Positions 29,311 through 34,047 of a DNA stretch of 34,047 nucleotides are shown piece after piece. The notes beneath the pieces are model-generated. The model was not told where the DNA came from and ran no database searches. It saw only the letters and a program-made list of their open reading frames with translations. Origin of the DNA: Nitrosopumilus sp. b3 (lineage in GTDB: Archaea > Thermoproteota > Nitrososphaeria > Nitrososphaerales > Nitrosopumilaceae); assembly GCF_014078525.1 (NCBI RefSeq), contig NZ_MU078699.1, positions 1 through 34,047 on the forward strand. Direction: 5' to 3'. Within the stretch, counting starts at the first letter, position 1. Each line of letters starts with the position of its first letter. The translations under genes were made by a program, and so were the position numbers.

Positions 29311-29652
29311 ATGAAACGAATTGAGGCAACTATTCAAGCAACCAAAATGGGAGCTGTCACTGAGGCAATTAATGACCTTGTGGGGGGATTTACCATTCTG
29401 GAAGGAAAAGGCAGAGGTTCTGGAATTCGACAACAAGTCAGATCTGGAAGAGGAACAGGTTCAATAACTAAAGACTACAACTCGGTTGCAACTGTTAGTA
29501 CAATTGTTGATGACTCAGATGTAGAAAAAATTTCAAACGCAATTGCTGATGCAGCTTTTACAGGAAAAGGTGGAGATGGAATCATCGTTGTAGCAAATGT
29601 AGAAAGTGTTTTGAACATAGCATCTAAAAAGAGCGGTACTGAAGCCCTCTAA
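29311..29652 (+). CDS. glnK: PII family nitrogen signal protein
   Basis: A 113-residue PII protein: MKRIEATIQATKMGAVTEAI (beta-1/helix-1), the T-loop region GRGSGIRQQVRSGRGTGSIT, and the B-loop TGKGGDGIIVV, which holds ATP/ADP and 2-oxoglutarate. The T-loop lacks the Tyr51 used for uridylylation in bacteria, so control by UMP is not expected. No amt ammonia-transporter gene is next to it, which is usual for GlnK. An ATG at 29305 exists, but TATA-like TTTTAAAC (29282-29289) is 22-29 bases before 29311 and the alignment to PII starts there. PII senses ATP/ADP and carbon status, relevant in an ammonia oxidiser. Confidence 0.92.
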   Translation: MKRIEATIQATKMGAVTEAINDLVGGFTILEGKGRGSGIRQQVRSGRGTGSITKDYNSVATVSTIVDDSDVEKISNAIADAAFTGKGGDGIIVVANVESVLNIASKKSGTEAL

Positions 29653-29696
29653 TTATTTTCTTTTATTAAATTCAAATAATTTTATTTAAAATTGCT

Positions 29697-29760
29697 ACTG
29701 AGAGGTTAACTACTCCTCTCAGTGTGTTATCCCTTTGGGGGACATGTTTTTTGAAGGGAT
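29697..29760. other. Two stem-loops between glnK and the Lrp-type gene
   Basis: First hairpin: ACTGAGAGG (29697-29705) pairs perfectly with CCTCTCAGT (29715-29723) around 9 bases. Second: ATCCCTT (29729-29735) pairs with AAGGGAT (29754-29760) around a loop rich in G and then T. A TATA-like TTTATTTAAA lies before them (29680-29689). It may be a bidirectional terminator for two convergent genes, or a small RNA with two stems. Confidence 0.6.
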
Positions 29761-29804
29761 ACATTGTATTGCAATCTAAGTATAAAAGCAAAAGAGGTTG
29801 AGAC

Positions 29805-30044
29805 CTATTGTTGGCCTTCAATACCCATCAAGGTCAGAGTAGAACGTATTTTTGGAATTTTTCTAATTTTCCAAGTTATGGTTTCACGCAATGCTTCAAC
29901 TTGACCTGATTCAACTTTGGCAAGTATATCATATGCACCAAATGTACCATGTACTTCAACTACTCCTTCAATGGATTTTAATTCTGAGATTACTGCTTCT
30001 TCAGAACCAAGCTCACAGTTTATGAGAACATATGCTGTTGCCAT
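29805..30044 (-). CDS. Stand-alone Lrp/AsnC effector (RAM) domain
   Basis: A 79-residue protein, ATAYVLINCELGSEEAVISE ... GTFGAYDILAKVESGQVEAL. This is the beta-alpha-beta-beta-alpha-beta RAM domain that binds amino acids in Lrp/AsnC regulators, with the HTH part missing. Such proteins probably form decamers or mix with full regulators and pass on an effector signal. Gly-Ala-Tyr-Asp at the effector pocket is present. It lies convergent to glnK with the double hairpin between them. Confidence 0.9.
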   Translation of the reverse strand: MATAYVLINCELGSEEAVISELKSIEGVVEVHGTFGAYDILAKVESGQVEALRETITWKIRKIPKIRSTLTLMGIEGQQ

Positions 30045-30182
30045 TACGATTCAGCTCCAATTTTCATACATAAAATGCCATTATGAAATATATAAGATTA
30101 GTCCAAATTGTTTAAAAATTCATATTATTTCTCATCATTACATTAACAAATGTAAAGTAAAATAGAATGATTTTATAAATTT

Positions 30183-31145
30183 CTAAGATACAGAATATGC
30201 ATCAATCATTATTTTTTCCAATTCAGTAATATTTTTTGAAATGGTAATTTTGGAGCGAAGTTTAGAACCTCTTTTCATGCCTTTAGTAAACCTCATTGCC
30301 TGACTCTTAATATTTGCAAATTTGATTTTATATTTTGCAGTTAGATGTAGATAGTCAAAAAAAGAATCCAACCTATCTTTGAAAGAATATTCATGATAAG
30401 AGTTTGTTTTAAGATAGTCATTAATTTGTTCAAATAAAAATGGATTTCCCATGGCTCCTCGCCCAATCATCACATAATCACATCCAGTGTAATCTAACAT
30501 TTCCTTTGCATCTTCAGGAGTAGTGATATCCCCATTTCCAACAATTGGAATTCCAGAAATTTCTTTAAGTTCTTTGATCATTTTCCAATCTGCATTTCCA
30601 GAATACCCCTGACTAACAGTTCTAGGATGAAGAGTAATCATTTGAATTCCTTCATCTTCGGCGATTTCAGCAATATCTCGAAAAAGAAATTGACTTGCAC
30701 TAGTAACTCCAGAACGAATCTTAAGAGTTACAGGTTTTTTTACAGCATTAACAAGAGTACTAAAAATTTGTTGAGTTAGATTAACTTCTTGCAAAAGGGC
30801 ACCTCCTGCCATTTGTTGAGTAATATGTGGTGCAGGACACCCCATATTGTAATCAATAATATCAAAATATGGTTCTACAATCTTTGCAGCTTTTTCTAAT
30901 GCTACAAGATCAGAACCAAATAGTTGAACAGATAGAGGACGTTCTTCTTCAGAAAATTCAATGAACTTTTGAATTGTTTGCATATTTTCTTTGAGTTGTT
31001 TTTCTTTTGCTATTATGCTATGAATGTTAGTAAATTCAGTTACAACAAGTCCAGCTCCCATTTGCTTGCATTGTAATCTTAATGCGGGATCACTGACTCC
31101 CGCCATAGGAGCTAGAAATGCTTTAGTGGAGAATTCAGGAAGCAT
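30183..31145 (-). CDS. tRNA-dihydrouridine synthase (Dus family)
   Basis: A 320-residue flavoenzyme that reduces uridine to dihydrouridine in tRNA with NADPH and FMN. FLAPMAGVSDPALRL is the N-terminal FMN-binding start, the catalytic Cys103 is in DYNMGCPAPH, LKIRSG and ITLHPRTVSQGYSG form the active-site wall, and IVGNGDI, ending YVMIGRGAMGNPF, is the phosphate site. The C-terminal helical domain is present. The domain order is typical of the archaeal family; which tRNA position it acts on cannot be told. An ATG at 31145 starts the frame. Confidence 0.94.
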   Translation of the reverse strand: MLPEFSTKAFLAPMAGVSDPALRLQCKQMGAGLVVTEFTNIHSIIAKEKQLKENMQTIQKFIEFSEEERPLSVQLFGSDLVALEKAAKIVEPYFDIIDYNMGCPAPHITQQMAGGALLQEVNLTQQIFSTLVNAVKKPVTLKIRSGVTSASQFLFRDIAEIAEDEGIQMITLHPRTVSQGYSGNADWKMIKELKEISGIPIVGNGDITTPEDAKEMLDYTGCDYVMIGRGAMGNPFLFEQINDYLKTNSYHEYSFKDRLDSFFDYLHLTAKYKIKFANIKSQAMRFTKGMKRGSKLRSKITISKNITELEKIMIDAYSVS

Positions 31146-31199
31146 GAAATTACTTTATTTGATGAATATATTTACCATTTTAAGATATTTGTATTGATT

Positions 31200-33371
31200 T
31201 TAGTAATCAGGGCAGCCATCTGTATCTCTGTCACCATCATAATCCTCAGGATCTAGAGGACAAAGGTCTTCATCATTGATTATATCATCAAGATCATCAT
31301 CATGGACAAATCTCTGTTGTTCAGGAGCAATATCTGGACAGCCATCATGATCATTGTATTTGTTCCATGTTTCAGGGTCAGTTGGGCATGAATCAATTCC
31401 ATCATGATATCCATCACCGTCTGAATCTACTCTTGTTGGAGTTGTTGATTGGGCAGCCAAAACATCAGGACATCCATCCCAGTCCAAGTATCCATTAAAG
31501 TTCTCCTGCTCATCAATACATGCGTCTTTTCTATCATCTATTCCATCACCATCAGTATCTGGGAAGGCAAACGATGAAACACTTGAACCAGTAGCATCAG
31601 GGCAACCGTCCTCATCTTGATAATGGTTGTATGTTTCAGGTTCTAGGGGACATGCATCAGATAAATCAATAATTCCATCTCTATCAGAATCAAGAGTGGA
31701 ATGATGGTTATCAGGGCAACCGTCTTTGTCTTGGAATCCATTGAAGGTTTCTGGTTGGTTAGGACAAGAATCTATGTTGTCAACAATTCCATCACCATCT
31801 GAATCAGCTGTTGGTTTATTATCAGAAATTAAATCAGGGCAACCGTCTGAGTCTTGGAAATGATTGTAAGTTTCTCTAGATTGAGGACATTGATCAATGT
31901 TATCAGGTATTCCATCTCTATCAGAATCTCCAAAGGAATCATAAGCTAAAGTATCAGGGCAACCGTCCTCATCTTGAAATTGATTATATCTTTCTCCAAT
32001 TGTTGGGCATTGATCAAATATGTCAGGTATTCCATCGTAATCAAGATCAGATAATGCAGATTTTGAAAATCCTGGGATATCGGGGCAGCCGTCTTTGTCT
32101 AGATAATCATTAAAGTTTTCAGGCTCATCAATACACGAATCCCATCTATCTTCAATTCCATCACCATCAGTATCTGGGAAAATATAGGATGAAACAATAG
32201 ACGTAGTTGTGTCAGGGCAGCCATCACCATCTTTGAAGAAATTGTACGTTTCAGGTTCTAGTGGACAAGCATCTAAAGTATTTGGAATACCATCCATATC
32301 AGAATCAAGAGTAGAGTTTAGGTTATCTGGGCAACCGTCTGAATCCAGAACTCCATTGTAAGTTTCAGGTTGGTTAGGACAATGATCTAAATTGTCAACA
32401 ATTCCATCACCGTCTGAATCATAGGTAGAAGCACTATCTCCAACAAAGTCAGGACAACCATCAGAGTCTTGGAATTTATTGTAAGTTTCTTTGTTATATG
32501 GACAAACATCAAATTGATTTAAAATTCCATCCCCATCTGTATCACCAGAAATGGAATATTCAACTTCGTCAGGACATCCGTCTTCATCTTGAAAGTTATT
32601 GAAATTTTCACGATCTAACGGACATGCATCTACAGAGTCAAGAATACTATCATAATCAGAATCAATTAATCCATTAGATGATGCACCAAGTACATCGGAG
32701 CAGCCATCCCAGTCTAGATAACCATTATAGTTTTCTGGTTGGTTTAGGCATTGATCCCATCTATCATCTATTCCATCACCGTCAGTATCTGGAAAATTAT
32801 ATACTGAAAACTCATCATCTACAACATCTGGGCAACCGTCTTGATCTAAGTAAAAATTGTAAGTTTCAGATTTCATTGGACACTCATCTAATGAATCAGA
32901 AATACCATCTCTATCAGTATCTCTCAAACTAGAAGCATCATCTGGGCAACCGTCTTTATCATCAATTCCATTAAAAGTTTCAGGTTGGTTTGGACAAGAA
33001 TCCATATAATCTGGATAACCATCATTATCAGAATCAGCTATCACTTTTCCAAAATCAGGAGATAAATCAGGACAGCCATCTTCATCTTGGAATTTGTTGT
33101 AAGTTTCTTTTACTGTTGGGCAGCTATCTATATGATCTTGAATGCCATCATAATCAACATCATACCATGGAACAAAATCAGCAGGGCAACCGTCAATATT
33201 GTTTCCATACTGTGGATCATAATCTTCTAAAAGATGAGGACAAAAATCAACAGAGTTTGGAACTCCATCACCATCAGTATCAATTTGTTCATTTGCATAA
33301 ACACCACCAGGTAACATCCCAATCGTAGAAGTTAGTAAAAGTAAAAATCCTAAAATATACTGTTTTTTCAT
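31200..33371 (-). CDS. Secreted calcium-binding-type TSP3 repeat protein (723 aa)
   Basis: A signal peptide (MKKQYILGFLLLLTSTIGML, cleavage near VYA) is followed by 17 thrombospondin type-3-like units, each with DxDxDGxxD and DGCPD and two Cys, so a string of Ca-binding, disulfide-linked loops outside the cell. Units form larger modules: FPDTDGDG-type motifs at residues 193, 398 and 603 repeat every 205 residues. The C-terminus (QQRFVHDDDLDDIINDEDLC then PLDPEDYDGDRDTDGCPDY) is almost the same as in the neighbouring paralogue. No anchor or catalytic domain is seen; a role in cell-surface adhesion or structure is likely. Reads towards the dus gene on the same strand. Confidence 0.92.
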   Translation of the reverse strand: MKKQYILGFLLLLTSTIGMLPGGVYANEQIDTDGDGVPNSVDFCPHLLEDYDPQYGNNIDGCPADFVPWYDVDYDGIQDHIDSCPTVKETYNKFQDEDGCPDLSPDFGKVIADSDNDGYPDYMDSCPNQPETFNGIDDKDGCPDDASSLRDTDRDGISDSLDECPMKSETYNFYLDQDGCPDVVDDEFSVYNFPDTDGDGIDDRWDQCLNQPENYNGYLDWDGCSDVLGASSNGLIDSDYDSILDSVDACPLDRENFNNFQDEDGCPDEVEYSISGDTDGDGILNQFDVCPYNKETYNKFQDSDGCPDFVGDSASTYDSDGDGIVDNLDHCPNQPETYNGVLDSDGCPDNLNSTLDSDMDGIPNTLDACPLEPETYNFFKDGDGCPDTTTSIVSSYIFPDTDGDGIEDRWDSCIDEPENFNDYLDKDGCPDIPGFSKSALSDLDYDGIPDIFDQCPTIGERYNQFQDEDGCPDTLAYDSFGDSDRDGIPDNIDQCPQSRETYNHFQDSDGCPDLISDNKPTADSDGDGIVDNIDSCPNQPETFNGFQDKDGCPDNHHSTLDSDRDGIIDLSDACPLEPETYNHYQDEDGCPDATGSSVSSFAFPDTDGDGIDDRKDACIDEQENFNGYLDWDGCPDVLAAQSTTPTRVDSDGDGYHDGIDSCPTDPETWNKYNDHDGCPDIAPEQQRFVHDDDLDDIINDEDLCPLDPEDYDGDRDTDGCPDY

Positions 33372-33455
33372 TCTATGACTCCGCTATTATCAAGTATTTA
33401 TTAAGTCTCGCGTTAAATAGATTCTTTTTAGAAATTAAAAATTGAAGAAAAGATT

Positions 33456-34047
33456 CTATGGATCTGGGCAACCGTCTTCATCTCTGTCACCATCATAATC
33501 CTCTGGATCTTTAGGGCAGAGATCTTCGTCGTTGATTATATCATCAAGATCGTCATCATGAACAAATCTCTGTTGTTCAGGAACAATATCAGGGCAACCA
33601 TCCCAGTCTAGATACTTGTTCCATGTTTCAGGCTCAGTTGGACAAGAATCAATTACATCTGGGTATCCATCACCGTCAGAATCAGCATAAACAGGTGTTG
33701 TTGATTCAGCGCCAGGAACATCTGGGCAACCGTCTTTGTCTAAATAATCATTATAATTTTCAGGCTCATCAATACATGAATCCCATCTATCTTCAATTCC
33801 ATCACCATCAGAATCTGGGAATTGATATTGGAATGTAGTTGAATCAGCAGTATCTGGGCATCCGTCTAGATCTTGGAATTTATTATAAGTTTCAGGTTGT
33901 AATGGACAATCGTCATAGACATCTGGAATTCCATCCATGTCAGAATCTAATGAAGAATTAAGACTGTCAGGACATCCGTCTTTGTCTTGGAATCCATTGT
34001 AAGTTTCAGGTTGGTTAGGACAAGAATCTAAGTTGTCAATAATTCCA
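33456..34047 (-). CDS. Second TSP3 repeat protein, 5' part cut by the window edge
   Basis: The frame is open to the right edge (an internal ATG at 33938 is not the true start, since TSP3 units continue upstream of it: DNLDSCPNQPETYNGFQDKD then GCPDSLN). Five units are visible, one with the FPDSDGDGIEDRWDSC type found in the paralogue's 205-residue modules. The C-terminus QQRFVHDDDLDDIINDEDLC then PKDPEDYDGDRDEDGCPDP nearly equals that of the neighbour at 31200. This is a tandem duplicate; the start and signal peptide must lie beyond the window. Confidence 0.9.
   Translation of the reverse strand, partial: GIIDNLDSCPNQPETYNGFQDKDGCPDSLNSSLDSDMDGIPDVYDDCPLQPETYNKFQDLDGCPDTADSTTFQYQFPDSDGDGIEDRWDSCIDEPENYNDYLDKDGCPDVPGAESTTPVYADSDGDGYPDVIDSCPTEPETWNKYLDWDGCPDIVPEQQRFVHDDDLDDIINDEDLCPKDPEDYDGDRDEDGCPDP

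Noticed and set aside
32678-33328. Plus-strand frames rich in His, Gln and Asn opposite the TSP3 gene
   Set aside because: They are complements of the repeated DGCPD/DSDGDG codons and have no independent features.
31200-34047. Regularly spaced repeats that could suggest a CRISPR array
   Set aside because: The repeats are in-frame codons of TSP3 units, imperfect, with spacers that encode protein; no cas genes are near.

Overview
This window is chromosomal DNA of an ammonia-oxidising archaeon (Nitrososphaerota/Thaumarchaeota, marine/freshwater group I.1a, Nitrosopumilus- or Nitrosarchaeum-like). The evidence is a full set of archaeal ammonia monooxygenase genes (amoA, amoX, amoC, amoB), archaeal core genes (TATA-binding protein, ribosomal proteins S15 and S3Ae, KEOPS Pcc1, an exosome-associated RNA-binding protein, geranylgeranyl reductase, archaeal CoaD), tRNA introns, AT-rich DNA, and secreted proteins with the thaumarchaeal IPDWIKNNAGWW repeat. 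Many starts sit about 22-31 bases after a TATA-like box with no ribosome-binding site, which fits mostly leaderless transcription.

Layout. 1-3222: a cut-off Arg/Ser/Asp-rich protein, a hypothetical protein, coaD, two secreted proteins and a 33-residue membrane peptide that is easily missed, all on the minus strand. 3300-5614: tRNA-Ala, a thioredoxin-fold protein, tRNA-Ile, an HTH regulator with a cobalamin-type sensor fold that lacks the B12 histidine, and a lone receiver domain. 5638-9706 is the accessory part: a decayed transposase tail, a 43-residue membrane peptide, a pair of 24-base direct repeats, a 110-base palindromic MITE-like element, an unknown two-helix membrane protein, and a transposase with a SWIM zinc finger divergent from a small ribbon-helix-helix protein. 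The gap between the last two holds repeated operator-like sites. A zinc-ribbon peptide, a second receiver protein and a lone half of the palindromic element follow. 9755-11461: a regulator-like protein, tRNA-Leu with two introns, tRNA-Thr and an apparently solitary DNA adenine methylase.

11546-15991 is the ammonia-oxidation region. amoA, amoX and amoC each have their own TATA box and 3' terminator. amoB is divergent across a palindrome-rich spacer. Two small membrane proteins downstream (15279-15548 and 15659-15991) look like accessory AMO-subunit candidates and share a 15-base upstream motif. 16116-20558 is a tight informational operon: S15, RecJ-like DHH nuclease, Pcc1, SerS, S3Ae, RNA-binding protein. 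A C/D-box-like small RNA candidate follows. 20747-26692: lipid reductase, MoxR ATPase plus VWA protein, a PLP enzyme fused to a rhodanese domain, and an ASCH protein.

26757-34047: TATA-binding protein, hypotheticals including a probable PD-(D/E)XK nuclease-fold protein, a membrane-anchored protein, a 58-residue HTH-like peptide, a PII protein without the T-loop tyrosine, a two-hairpin intergenic segment, a stand-alone Lrp/AsnC effector domain, tRNA-dihydrouridine synthase, and two tandem secreted calcium-binding-type TSP3 repeat proteins. The second of these runs off the right edge.
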